From: Nocardioides okcheonensis
Lineage (GTDB): Bacteria; Actinomycetota; Actinomycetes; Propionibacteriales; Nocardioidaceae
Length of the DNA: 64,000 bases
Assembly: GCF_020991065.1 (NCBI RefSeq)
Contig: NZ_CP087710.1
Span: 3,224,001-3,288,000 of the forward strand
Direction: 5' to 3'
Shown: in pieces, positions 33,534-41,433 of the stretch
How the letters are laid out: the number at the start of each line of letters is the position of its first letter
How positions within the stretch are numbered: the first letter of the stretch is position 1
Made by a program: the position numbers and the translations under genes
Notes under the pieces: generated by a model
The model's input: only the letters and a program-made list of their open reading frames with translations
Told to the model about the DNA's origin: nothing
Database searches by the model: none

Positions 33534-34469
33534 ATGCAGTTGCTCCGCCAGCCGATCCTCCTGCTCGCCCGCAGCCAGGCGGTGAAGAAGCTCGTCTCCA
33601 CGATGCCCGTCTCGAGCGGCATCGTCACCAGCTACGTCCCCGGCGAGGCCACCCCCGACGCCGTCGCGGCCACCGCGGGGCTCGTCGAGGACGGCCTGCG
33701 GGTCACGCTCGACTACCTCGGCGAGGACACCACCGACCTCGCCCAGGCCGAGGCGACCGTCGCGGCCTACAAGGAGCTGCTCGCCGACCTCTCGGCCCGC
33801 GGCCTGTCCGGGCAGGCCGAGGTCTCGGTCAAGCTCAGCGCGATCGGGCAGTTCCTGCCGGAGAACGGCCACAAGGTCGCGCTGGAGAACGCCCGCGACA
33901 TCTGCCGCGCCGCCCGCAACGCCGGCACCACGGTGACCCTCGACATGGAGGACCACACCACCACCGACTCGACGCTGTCGATCCTGCGCGAGCTGCGCAA
34001 GGACTTCCCCGAGACCGGCGCCGTGCTCCAGGCGATGCTGCACCGCACCGAGGCCGACTGCCGCACGCTGGCCTATGAGGGCTCGCGCGTGCGGCTGTGC
34101 AAGGGCGCCTACATGGAGCCGGAGGCCGTCGCCTTCCAGGACCGCCTCGAGATCGACAAGTCCTACGTGCGCTGCCTCAAGGTGCTCCTCGGCGGCCAGG
34201 GCTACCCGATGATCGCCACCCACGACCCGCGGATGGTGCAGATCGCCTCCTCGCTCGCCAGCCGCTTCGGCCGGCACGCCGGGACCTACGAGTTCCAGAT
34301 GCTCTACGGCATCCGCCCCGAGGAGCAGAAGCGGCTCGCCGCGGCCGGCGAGACCGTCCGGGTCTACGTCCCCTACGGCACCGAGTGGTACGGCTACCTC
34401 ATGCGCCGCCTGGCCGAGAAGCCGCAGAACCTCGCCTTCTTCGCCCGGTCCTTGATCAGCAAGAAGTGA
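33534..34469 (+). CDS. Proline dehydrogenase (monofunctional PRODH)
   Basis: 311 residues, typical of PutB/FadM-type PRODH. FAD beta/alpha barrel with VSVKLSAIGQ, TVTLDMEDHT, VRLCKGAYMEPEAVAF, MIATHDPRM, YEFQMLYGIR and the C-terminal active-site helix GTEWYGYLMRRLAEKPQN. Oxidises proline to pyrroline-5-carboxylate. The next gene, proC, runs the reverse reduction from pyrroline-5-carboxylate to proline. Confidence 0.95.
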   Translation: MQLLRQPILLLARSQAVKKLVSTMPVSSGIVTSYVPGEATPDAVAATAGLVEDGLRVTLDYLGEDTTDLAQAEATVAAYKELLADLSARGLSGQAEVSVKLSAIGQFLPENGHKVALENARDICRAARNAGTTVTLDMEDHTTTDSTLSILRELRKDFPETGAVLQAMLHRTEADCRTLAYEGSRVRLCKGAYMEPEAVAFQDRLEIDKSYVRCLKVLLGGQGYPMIATHDPRMVQIASSLASRFGRHAGTYEFQMLYGIRPEEQKRLAAAGETVRVYVPYGTEWYGYLMRRLAEKPQNLAFFARSLISKK

Positions 34470-34486
34470 GTCCTGCCGGGCCCCAC

Positions 34487-34492
34487 TAGATT
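34487..34492 (+). promoter_or_regulatory. Putative -10 box of proC, leaderless type
   Basis: TAGATT ends 6 nt before the ATG at 34499; no Shine-Dalgarno sequence. Confidence 0.5.
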
Positions 34493-34498
34493 GGCTCC

Positions 34499-35299
34499 AT
34501 GAGCACTGCGATCATCGGCGCCGGCGTGATGGGGGAGACCCTGCTCTCCGGGCTGGTCCGGGCCGGGCGCCGCGTCGACCAGCTGCTCGTCGGGGAGAAG
34601 CGCGCCGAGCGCGCCCGCGAGCTCGAGGAGCGCTACGGCGTCGCGGTGGTGTCCAACCGCGAGGCCGCCGCGAGGGCCGACACGGTCGCGCTGGTCGTCA
34701 AGCCGCAGGACATGGGCGACGTGCTCGAGGAGATCGCGCCCGAGCTGCGCGCGGGCCAGCTCGTCGTCTCGCTCGCCGCCGGCATCACCACCGCGTTCAT
34801 CGAGGCGCGCGTCCCCGAGGGCGTGGCCGTCGTGCGGGTCATGCCCAACACCCCGGCGCTCGTCGACGAGGGGATGGCCGCGATCGCGCCCGGCTCCCAC
34901 TGCGACGACTCGCACCTCGCGGAGGTGGAGTCGCTCATGGCCTCGACCGGCAAGGTGCTGCGCATCCCCGAGAAGCAGATGGACGCGGTCACCGCGATCT
35001 CGGGCTCCGGCCCCGCCTACATCTTCTTCGTGGTCGAGTCGATGATCGAGGCCGGCGTCCACCTCGGCCTGCCCCGCGCCACCGCCACCGACCTGGTCGT
35101 GCAGACGCTGGTCGGCTCGGCCGCGATGCTGCGCGAGACCGGCACCCACCCCGTCGTGCTCCGCGAGCAGGTCACCTCGCCCAGCGGCACCACCGCGTCG
35201 GCCCTGCGCGAGCTCGAGATCCACCGCGTGCGCGCCGCGTTCCTCGCCGCGATGGAGGCCGCGCGCAACCGCTCGCGCGAGCTCGCCGAGGGGACGTGA
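34499..35299 (+). CDS. proC: Pyrroline-5-carboxylate reductase ProC
   Basis: 266 residues. Last step of proline synthesis. N-terminal NAD(P) site AIIGAGVMGETLLSGL, the middle VVRVMPNTPALVDEGM and the C-terminal dimer signature VTAISGSGPAYIFFVVESMIEAGV and LREQVTSPSGTTASALRELE are complete. Matches Rv0500 by position. The ATG has a TAGATT box 6 nt upstream. Confidence 0.95.
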   Translation: MSTAIIGAGVMGETLLSGLVRAGRRVDQLLVGEKRAERARELEERYGVAVVSNREAAARADTVALVVKPQDMGDVLEEIAPELRAGQLVVSLAAGITTAFIEARVPEGVAVVRVMPNTPALVDEGMAAIAPGSHCDDSHLAEVESLMASTGKVLRIPEKQMDAVTAISGSGPAYIFFVVESMIEAGVHLGLPRATATDLVVQTLVGSAAMLRETGTHPVVLREQVTSPSGTTASALRELEIHRVRAAFLAAMEAARNRSRELAEGT

Positions 35300-35343
35300 G
35301 TCTCGCGCCCCGCCCGCTGCGCGGCGCGGGGGTGCGGTCGGAG

Positions 35344-35349
35344 TAACGT
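35344..35349 (+). promoter_or_regulatory. Putative -10 box of the AcuC-like gene, leaderless type
   Basis: TAACGT ends 7 nt before the ATG at 35357; no Shine-Dalgarno sequence. Confidence 0.5.
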
Positions 35350-35356
35350 CCGCCAC

Positions 35357-36538
35357 ATGGAGTGCGAGGGGCCCACGTCGGTCGTGTTCGACCAGTCGCT
35401 CTGCGAGTACGACTTCGGCCCCACCCACCCGATGTCCCCGGTGCGCGTCGACCTGACCATGCGCCTGGCCGCCGAGCTCGGCGTGCTGGAGGGGATCGAG
35501 CGCGTGGACGCACCGGTCGCGACCGACGAGCAGATCGCCACCGTCCACGACCCCGCGCTGATCGAGGCCGTCACCCGCGCCGGCGCGACGCCGGGCTACG
35601 AGGACGCCGCGCGCGGCCTCGGCACCGAGGACGACCCGGTCTTCGCCGACATGCACCGCGCCAGCGCCCACGTCGTGGGCGCGACGCTCGAGGCCGTCAG
35701 GCGGGTCTGGAGCGGCGAGTCGCTCCACGCGGTCAACATCTCCGGCGGGCTGCACCACGCGATGCCCGACCGGGCCAGCGGCTTCTGCATCTACAACGAC
35801 GTCGCCGTCGGCATCCGGCGACTGCTCGACGAGGGCGCCGAGCGGGTGGCCTACGTCGACATCGACGTCCACCACGGCGACGGCGTCGAGAAGATCTTCT
35901 ACGACGACCCGCGGGTGCTGACGGTGTCGCTGCACGAGACCGGCCAGATGCTGTTCCCCGGCACGGGCTTCCCGAGCGACAGCGGCGGTCCGGGCGCCGA
36001 GGGGACCGCGGTCAACGTCGCCCTGCCCCCGGGCACGGCCGACGCCGGCTGGCTGCGCGCCTTCCACGCCGTGGTCCCGCCGGTGCTGCGCGCGTTCGAG
36101 CCGCAGGTGCTGGTCACCCAGCACGGGTGCGACTCGCACATGAACGACCCGCTCGCGCACATGATGCTGAGCGTCGACGGCCAGCGCGCGGCGTACCTAG
36201 CCCTCCACGACCTCGCCCACGAGGTCGCGGGTGGCCGCTGGGTCGTCACCGGCGGCGGCGGCTACTCGGTGGTCGACGTGGTCCCGCGGGCGTGGACCCA
36301 CCTGCTCGCCATCGCGTCCGGTCGTCCCCTGGACCCGACCACCGCGACGCCCCCGGCCTGGCGCGAGCACGTCGAGCACGTCCTGGGCGCCACGCCGCCG
36401 CACCGGATGACCGACGGCCGCACGCCCGCCTACCGCGACTGGTCCGGCGGCTACGACCCGGAAACCTGGCTGGACCGGGCGATCCACGCCACCCGCATGG
36501 AGGTCTTCCCGCTCCACGGGCTCGACCCGCTGCCCTGA
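35357..36538 (+). CDS. AcuC-like acetoin utilisation / histone deacetylase-family protein
   Basis: 393 residues. Zinc deacetylase fold: NISGGLHHAM holds the catalytic His pair, YVDIDVHHGDG gives the Asp/His zinc ligands, THQHGCDSH-like TQHGCDSHMNDPL the third Asp, and VTGGGGYS the glycine loop. In Bacillus the homologue AcuC removes acetyl groups from acetyl-CoA synthetase. Here it sits between proC and the small HTH gene, a position not seen in M. tuberculosis, so it is an insertion relative to that order. Target unknown. Confidence 0.88.
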   Translation: MECEGPTSVVFDQSLCEYDFGPTHPMSPVRVDLTMRLAAELGVLEGIERVDAPVATDEQIATVHDPALIEAVTRAGATPGYEDAARGLGTEDDPVFADMHRASAHVVGATLEAVRRVWSGESLHAVNISGGLHHAMPDRASGFCIYNDVAVGIRRLLDEGAERVAYVDIDVHHGDGVEKIFYDDPRVLTVSLHETGQMLFPGTGFPSDSGGPGAEGTAVNVALPPGTADAGWLRAFHAVVPPVLRAFEPQVLVTQHGCDSHMNDPLAHMMLSVDGQRAAYLALHDLAHEVAGGRWVVTGGGGYSVVDVVPRAWTHLLAIASGRPLDPTTATPPAWREHVEHVLGATPPHRMTDGRTPAYRDWSGGYDPETWLDRAIHATRMEVFPLHGLDPLP

Positions 36539-36628
36539 TCCGGGTGGTCCGGGGCGGGAGGCAAGCCGACACGCCGTCGTCCCACAAGTTTCTCTGGCAT
36601 TCCTCTTCCCCACGCGTCACGCGAGCCC

Positions 36629-36634
36629 TATTCT
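36629..36634 (+). promoter_or_regulatory. Putative -10 box of the small HTH gene
   Basis: TATTCT in a locally AT-rich stretch about 75 nt before the ATG at 36708; the -35 box is not clear. Confidence 0.35.
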
Positions 36635-36707
36635 CACGAGGAGCGGTACGCCTGTGACGCCGGTGGGGAAGCCGGCGCCGTCACCGCTCGAGAAGGATCG
36701 GTGCCCC

Positions 36708-36914
36708 ATGGCTGAGAACACCCCCGGCGACATGTCCGAGGCCCACTTCCTGACGATCGCCGAGGTCGCGTCGAAGATGCGCGTCTCGAAGATGACGGTC
36801 TACCGGCTCGTCCACGGCGGCGAGCTGCCCGCCGTGCGCGTCGGCCGTTCGTTCCGGGTCACCGAGGACGACGTCAACGACTACCTGCGCAAGAGCTTCT
36901 ACAACGCCGGCTGA
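36708..36914 (+). CDS. Small helix-turn-helix protein (excisionase/BldC-like), homologue of Rv0500A
   Basis: 68 residues. A single winged HTH of the MerR/excisionase type: [43 protein letters not shown] in pieces [20 protein letters not shown] and [25 protein letters not shown] lies a few bases before the ATG. It directly precedes the bS22 gene as in mycobacteria. Small HTH proteins of this group bind DNA directly without a ligand domain; target genes unknown. Confidence 0.85.
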   Translation: MAENTPGDMSEAHFLTIAEVASKMRVSKMTVYRLVHGGELPAVRVGRSFRVTEDDVNDYLRKSFYNAG

Positions 36915-36963
36915 CCCGGCGGTCGCGGCGAGACGCGATTCCACCCTCCGCACGCGTCCCCGT

Positions 36964-36969
36964 TAGGGT
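36964..36969 (+). promoter_or_regulatory. Putative -10 box of the bS22 gene
   Basis: TAGGGT about 47 nt before the GTG start at 37016. The leader contains GAAAGGAAAGG as ribosome-binding site. Confidence 0.4.
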
Positions 36970-37015
36970 GTGCGGGTCCGGCCGACGAGCGTCGGCCGAA
37001 AGGAAAGGTCTCACC

Positions 37016-37117
37016 GTGGGTTCTGTCATCAAGAAGCGGCGCAAGCGCATGGCCAAGAAGAAGCACCGCAAGCTGCTCAAGAAGACGCGCGTCCAGCGCC
37101 GCAAGCTCGGCAAGTAA
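37016..37117 (+). CDS. Small ribosomal protein bS22 (AURKAIP1/COX24-domain protein)
   Basis: 33 residues, too short for most gene finders. Reads [19 protein letters not shown] then [14 protein letters not shown]; two thirds of the residues are Lys or Arg. It matches Rv0500B and the extra small-subunit protein bS22 found in mycobacterial ribosome structures, which sits near the decoding centre. GTG start with GGAAAGG 8-10 nt upstream. Followed 13 nt later by the epimerase gene. Confidence 0.88.
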   Translation: MGSVIKKRRKRMAKKKHRKLLKKTRVQRRKLGK

Positions 37118-37130
37118 CACCCCCTCGCCC

Positions 37131-38126
37131 ATGGGACGGGTCGTGCTGGTCACCGGGATCTCCCGGGACATCGGGCGACGATTCGCGCGCGCCGCGGCCG
37201 GCGACCCGTCCATCGAGCGAGTCATCGGGGTCGACGTCGTCCCCCCGCGGGGCGACATCGGCGACGTGTCGTTCGTCCGTGCGGACATCCGCAGCCCGGT
37301 CATCGCCAAGGTCCTCGCCAAGGAGGACGTCGACACCGTCGTCCACATGAGCGTGATCGCCACGCCGGGCTCGGCGGGCGGGCGCGGGACGATGAAGGAG
37401 CTCAACGTCATCGGCTCCATGCAGCTGCTCGCTGCGTGTCAGAAGTCGGCGACCGTCCAGCGCCTGGTCGTGAAGTCGACGACCACCGTCTATGGCTCCG
37501 GCCCGCGCGACCCGGCGATGTTCACCGAGGACATGGGCCCCAAGCGGCTGCCGTCCTCGGGCTACGCCAAGGACGTCTTCGAGATCGAGGGCTACGTCCG
37601 CGGGTTCGCCCGCCGGCGTCCCGACGTCGACGTGACGCTGGTGCGCGCCGCCAACGTCATCGGCCCGCACGTGTCGAGCCCGCTGACGAACTACTTCCGG
37701 CTCCCGGTCATCCCGCGGGTGCTCGGCTTCGACCCCCGCCTGCAGTTCCTCCACGAGGACGACCTGATGCGGGTCCTGCGCCACGCCGCCACCACCGGCG
37801 CGACCGGCACCTTCAACGTCGCCGGCGACGGGCTGCTGACCCTGAGCCAGGCCGTACGCCGTCTCGGCACGCCGTCGGTCTCGCTGCCGCGGTTCGCGGT
37901 CGGGCGCCTCGGCGCGACCATGCGCCAGGCCCGCCTGTCGGACTTCTCGCCGGAGCAGCTGGGGTTCCTGACCTACGGTCGAGGTGTGGACACCACCCGG
38001 ATGCGCACCGAGCTCGGCTTCGAGCCGGAGTTCACGACCGCCGAGGCGTTCGCGGACTTCTGCCGCTCGATCGCGCCGCAGCGCTCGATGGTGCCGCAGC
38101 GCCGTGAGGAGGCGGTCCGTGGCTGA
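37131..38126 (+). CDS. NAD-dependent epimerase/dehydratase (extended SDR), Rv0501/GalE2-like
   Basis: 331 residues. N-terminal GRVVLVTGISRDIGRRFA is the dinucleotide site (GxxxxxG form), with VVHMSVIATPG and the catalytic TTTVYGSG...SGYAKDVFE (Tyr-x3-Lys) of extended short-chain dehydrogenases. Likely acts on a nucleotide sugar; homologue by position of Rv0501. The 8-nt overlap with the acyltransferase gene indicates coupling. Confidence 0.85.
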   Translation: MGRVVLVTGISRDIGRRFARAAAGDPSIERVIGVDVVPPRGDIGDVSFVRADIRSPVIAKVLAKEDVDTVVHMSVIATPGSAGGRGTMKELNVIGSMQLLAACQKSATVQRLVVKSTTTVYGSGPRDPAMFTEDMGPKRLPSSGYAKDVFEIEGYVRGFARRRPDVDVTLVRAANVIGPHVSSPLTNYFRLPVIPRVLGFDPRLQFLHEDDLMRVLRHAATTGATGTFNVAGDGLLTLSQAVRRLGTPSVSLPRFAVGRLGATMRQARLSDFSPEQLGFLTYGRGVDTTRMRTELGFEPEFTTAEAFADFCRSIAPQRSMVPQRREEAVRG

Positions 38127-39255
38127 CGACGCCGGCGCCCGCGCCCGGGAGGACGCCGTCGTCATCCCGATCGGCACCGGCGGCCGCCCCGGCCGCGGCA
38201 CCGGTCGCTCACGCCCCTCGTCCGCCGCCCGCGACCTCGCGCCCGGTGCGGCGAGGAGCGCACCGCGCCGGAAGGCGCGGCCCGAGCCGCGCCCGGAGCC
38301 GGAGGCGGAGGTCCCCGCGCCCGCCCCCGCGGCACCCGCCGAGGGACCTGCTCCCGACACCGGCATCCCCGTCGGCGAGTGGCTGGCCGCGCTGCAGGGC
38401 GCCGCCCACGAGGTCTTCGGCGACGACTGGGAGCGCCGGCTCGCCGAGCTGATGGCCTTCGCCCGGCGTCGCCTCGAGGGCGACTACGAGGTCGACGACT
38501 ACGGCTTCGACCGCGAGCTGACCGAGCGCTTCTTCATGACGGCGCTGCGCCCGATCGCGGAGAAGTGGTTCCGCCTCGAGGTGCGCGGGCTGGAGAACAT
38601 CCCCGCCGAGGGCGGCGCGCTGGTCGTGTCGAACCACTCCGGGACGGTGCCGCTCGACGGCCTGATGACGATGCTCACGGTGCACGACCACGCCGGCCGG
38701 TTCCTGCGCCCGCTGGGTGCCGACCTGGTCTTCAAGCTGCCCCTCGTCAGCTCGCTCGCCCGCAAGAGCGGCGCCACCCTCGCCTGCAACGAGGACGCCG
38801 AGCGGATGCTGTCGGGCGGCGAGCTCGTCGGCGTGTGGCCCGAGGGCTTCAAGGGGATCGGCAAGCCGTTCAGCGAGCGCTACAAGCTGCAGCGCTTCGG
38901 CCGCGGCGGCTTCGTGTCGGCCGCCCTGCGCACCGGCGTCCCGATCATCCCGCTGTCTGTGGTCGGCGCCGAGGAGATCTACCCGCTCGTCGGCAACGTG
39001 CCCTCGCTGGCCCGGCTGCTGGGCGTGCCGTACATCCCGATCACGCCGTTCTTCCCGTGGCTCGGTCCGCTCGGGATGGTGCCGCTGCCGTCGAAGTGGA
39101 TCCTCGAGTTCGGTGAGCCGATCCGCACCGACTCCTACGACGCGAGCGAGGCGGAGGACCCGATGCTGGTCTTCAACGTCACCGACCAGGTCCGCGAGAC
39201 CATCCAGCACACGCTGTTCGACCTGCTCGACGAGCGCGGCGGCGCCTTCGGCTGA
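38119..39255 (+). CDS. PlsC-family 1-acyl-glycerol-3-phosphate acyltransferase-like protein
   Basis: 378 residues. The first 95 are Pro/Ala/Arg-rich and disordered; the acyltransferase domain follows. LVVSNHSGTVPLDGLM takes the place of the NHxxxxD catalytic motif but with six residues between His and Asp instead of four. VWPEGFKGIGKPFSERYKL matches the substrate-binding EG(T/F) motif. Homologue by position of Rv0502. Acyl donor and acceptor are unknown, and the altered spacing may mean a different lipid. Confidence 0.82.
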   Translation: MADDAGARAREDAVVIPIGTGGRPGRGTGRSRPSSAARDLAPGAARSAPRRKARPEPRPEPEAEVPAPAPAAPAEGPAPDTGIPVGEWLAALQGAAHEVFGDDWERRLAELMAFARRRLEGDYEVDDYGFDRELTERFFMTALRPIAEKWFRLEVRGLENIPAEGGALVVSNHSGTVPLDGLMTMLTVHDHAGRFLRPLGADLVFKLPLVSSLARKSGATLACNEDAERMLSGGELVGVWPEGFKGIGKPFSERYKLQRFGRGGFVSAALRTGVPIIPLSVVGAEEIYPLVGNVPSLARLLGVPYIPITPFFPWLGPLGMVPLPSKWILEFGEPIRTDSYDASEAEDPMLVFNVTDQVRETIQHTLFDLLDERGGAFG

Positions 39256-39264
39256 CGCCCCCGG

Positions 39265-40518
39265 TCAGGGGAGGAGCCCGCCGGTCGCGTCGTCCAGCGT
39301 GTGGCCCGTGAGCCCGTCGACCGTGCCGGTGACCTCGCTGATCAGGCCGCCGGTCGCGTCGTCGACCGAGCCGGTCAACCCGCCGACCGCGCCGCCGGTG
39401 AGGCCGTCGATGCCCTGGGTGATGCCCGACGTGGTGCCGGTGACCGTGCCGGTGAGGCCCTCGGTCACGTCGGTGATCGTGCCGCGGCCGGGCTTCGTCG
39501 GGCTGGCGGTCGGGACCGGCGGGAGGGGCGTGGGCGGGGTCGGCGCCGCCGTCGGCTGGCCGGTGGGCTGCGCGGTGGGGGTGGGGGACGCGGCCGACGG
39601 CTGCAGGGCCGGCGGGACCGTGATGCCGGTGAGGTCCTGGCCGGGCACCGGCGCCGCCTCGAGCTGGAGCTGGTCGGCGTCGAGACCGGCGAGCAGGTCC
39701 GGGACGGCCGCACCGGTGAGCAGGAACGGGGGCGTCTCGACGACGCCGCCCGTGCAGCTCAGGCACGCCGCGCTGGCCTCCTGGTCGAGGTCGGCGAGCA
39801 TCTGCCCGGCGGCCACGAGCTGGTCGCGGGCGCTCTCCGGGATCGACGGCTCCAGCGCGTCGAGGCGCTCGAGGCTGGTGGAGGTGAAGTCGCGGACGTG
39901 CTGGGCGTCGGCCGTCGTGCCGCTGGCGTCGTAGGCGGTGAGGAGGCTGCGCACGCCCTCGCTCGACTGGCGGGTGAACGCGTCGAGGGTGTCGGGCACC
40001 GCGCGCTCCTCGCCGCGGTCGACGGCGGCGAGCTGCTCGAGCTCGTCGAGCCGGGTGTCGGCCTGGGCGAGCAGGGTCCGGCCGCGAGCCGCGTCGTCAC
40101 CGGCCAGGCGCACCTGGGCCGACTCGATGCCGCGCTTGACGCCGTAGAGCGACTCCCCGGGCAGGGAGCCCTGGGAGGCGACCGCCATGGTCGCAGCCGC
40201 ACCGACCACCGCGACGCCGCCCAGCAGCGCGCCGAGGCGGCGCTGGCGCGGACGCGACGTGACGGGCATGGCGAGCCGCTCGGGGGCGGCGGGCCGGCGG
40301 ACCAGGACGGTGTCGGCCTCGGCCATCAGGCGCGCGCGCAGGTCGCTGACGAACTCCGGCCTCGGCTCGGGGTCCGGGACCGCTCGCAGGTCGGCGACCA
40401 CCGCGAGCAGCGCCGCGAAGCGCTCGGCCTCACGGTCGGTGAGGTCCGCCCCGGGTCCTCGGGAGAGGAGTGCCTCGAACTCGTCGGCACGTCGGCGTGC
40501 CGAGAAGGCGGGTGTCAT
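39265..40518 (-). CDS. Membrane anti-sigma factor, RsbN-like (DUF5667)
   Basis: 417 residues. N-terminal 90 residues are cytoplasmic and helical (RRRADEFEALLSRG, EFVSDLRARLMAEAD), one membrane helix follows (about 93-113), then a DUF5667 domain outside (PGESLYGVKRGIESAQVRL). A Thr/Pro stretch (about 310-345) and Gly/Thr/Leu repeats of the TGGxxGLTG type end the protein. It lies 85 nt downstream of a BldN-like sigma factor, the same order as bldN-rsbN in Streptomyces, where RsbN holds the sigma factor at the membrane. Confidence 0.78.
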   Translation of the reverse strand: MTPAFSARRRADEFEALLSRGPGADLTDREAERFAALLAVVADLRAVPDPEPRPEFVSDLRARLMAEADTVLVRRPAAPERLAMPVTSRPRQRRLGALLGGVAVVGAAATMAVASQGSLPGESLYGVKRGIESAQVRLAGDDAARGRTLLAQADTRLDELEQLAAVDRGEERAVPDTLDAFTRQSSEGVRSLLTAYDASGTTADAQHVRDFTSTSLERLDALEPSIPESARDQLVAAGQMLADLDQEASAACLSCTGGVVETPPFLLTGAAVPDLLAGLDADQLQLEAAPVPGQDLTGITVPPALQPSAASPTPTAQPTGQPTAAPTPPTPLPPVPTASPTKPGRGTITDVTEGLTGTVTGTTSGITQGIDGLTGGAVGGLTGSVDDATGGLISEVTGTVDGLTGHTLDDATGGLLP

Positions 40519-40603
40519 CGCGCTCGTCCTGTCTCACGGGTGGTGCTGGCCGTTCCTCCCACCCGGACGAACGAGGCAGGAGTGGCAGGGGTTACGGGAT
40601 GTG

Positions 40604-41356
40604 TCACGCGTCTCTCAACCCCTCCGGGAGGAGCTTGGCGAGGTTGCGGACGCCGCGCAGCTGGAGCTGCTTGACGGCGCCGTCGCTGCGCTCGAGGGCG
40701 CGGGCGGTCTCGGCGATCGACAGCCCCTGCAGGAACCGCATGACCAGGCACTCGCGCTGCTCGGTCGGGAGCTCCGTGAGCGCCTGCAGCAGCACCTCGT
40801 TGGTCAGGCCCGCGATCACCGCGTCCTCGGGTCCCTCGGTCGCGTCGTCGTGCGGCGTCATGTCCTCGGTGGACATCTCGAGCCGCGTCCGCCCGGCCTT
40901 GAAGTGGTCGGTGGTGAGGTTGCGCGCGATGGTCATCAGCCAGGCGCCGAAGTCCTTGCCCTGCCAGCGGAAGCCGTTCATGCTGCGCAGCGCCCGGAAG
41001 AACGTCTCCGAGGTGAGGTCCTCGGCCAGCGTCTGCGACCGGGTGCGGTGGTGCAGGAAGCGGTAGACCGACAGGTGGTAGTGGTCGTAGAGCTGGCCGA
41101 AGGCCTCCGTGTCGCCGGAGCGGGCCAGCTCGACGAGGGCGATCAGCCGGTCGCGCTCGGCCTGGTCGCCCTCTGACGACGCGGCGCGGTCCTCGTCGCC
41201 GTACGGCCCGGGTCCGCCCCCGGTGCCGGCGCCGCCGGTCGGGACCTGGGCGGTGGCCATGAGCAGCACCTGCGGTGCCAGCGCGGCGGCGACGGCGCGG
41301 CGGAGCTCCTCGAGCCCCTCCGCGAGCGTCCGCTCCCGTGCCTGCTCCCGTGGCAT
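40604..41356 (-). CDS. BldN-like ECF sigma factor with N-terminal extension
   Basis: 250 residues. The first 75 or so form an extension (rich in Ala, Gly and Glu, with GGAGTGGGPGPYG) not found in ordinary ECF sigmas; region 2 (FGQLYDHYHLSVYRFLHHRT, EDLTSETFFRALRSM) and region 4 (LPTEQRECLVMRFLQGLSIAETARALERSDGAVKQLQLRG) follow. Streptomyces BldN has a similar extension that is removed to give the active form. Together with the RsbN-like gene and the neighbours (HAD, glutaredoxin, rex, hemA) this supports orthology. Its regulon here is unknown. Confidence 0.82.
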   Translation of the reverse strand: MPREQARERTLAEGLEELRRAVAAALAPQVLLMATAQVPTGGAGTGGGPGPYGDEDRAASSEGDQAERDRLIALVELARSGDTEAFGQLYDHYHLSVYRFLHHRTRSQTLAEDLTSETFFRALRSMNGFRWQGKDFGAWLMTIARNLTTDHFKAGRTRLEMSTEDMTPHDDATEGPEDAVIAGLTNEVLLQALTELPTEQRECLVMRFLQGLSIAETARALERSDGAVKQLQLRGVRNLAKLLPEGLRDA

Positions 41357-41433
41357 CCCTCGCCCCCTCCCAGTGACGTGCCCTCCACGATAAGCGGCCG
41401 GACCGCTCTTGTGAACCCGTGAGTAACTACGAG

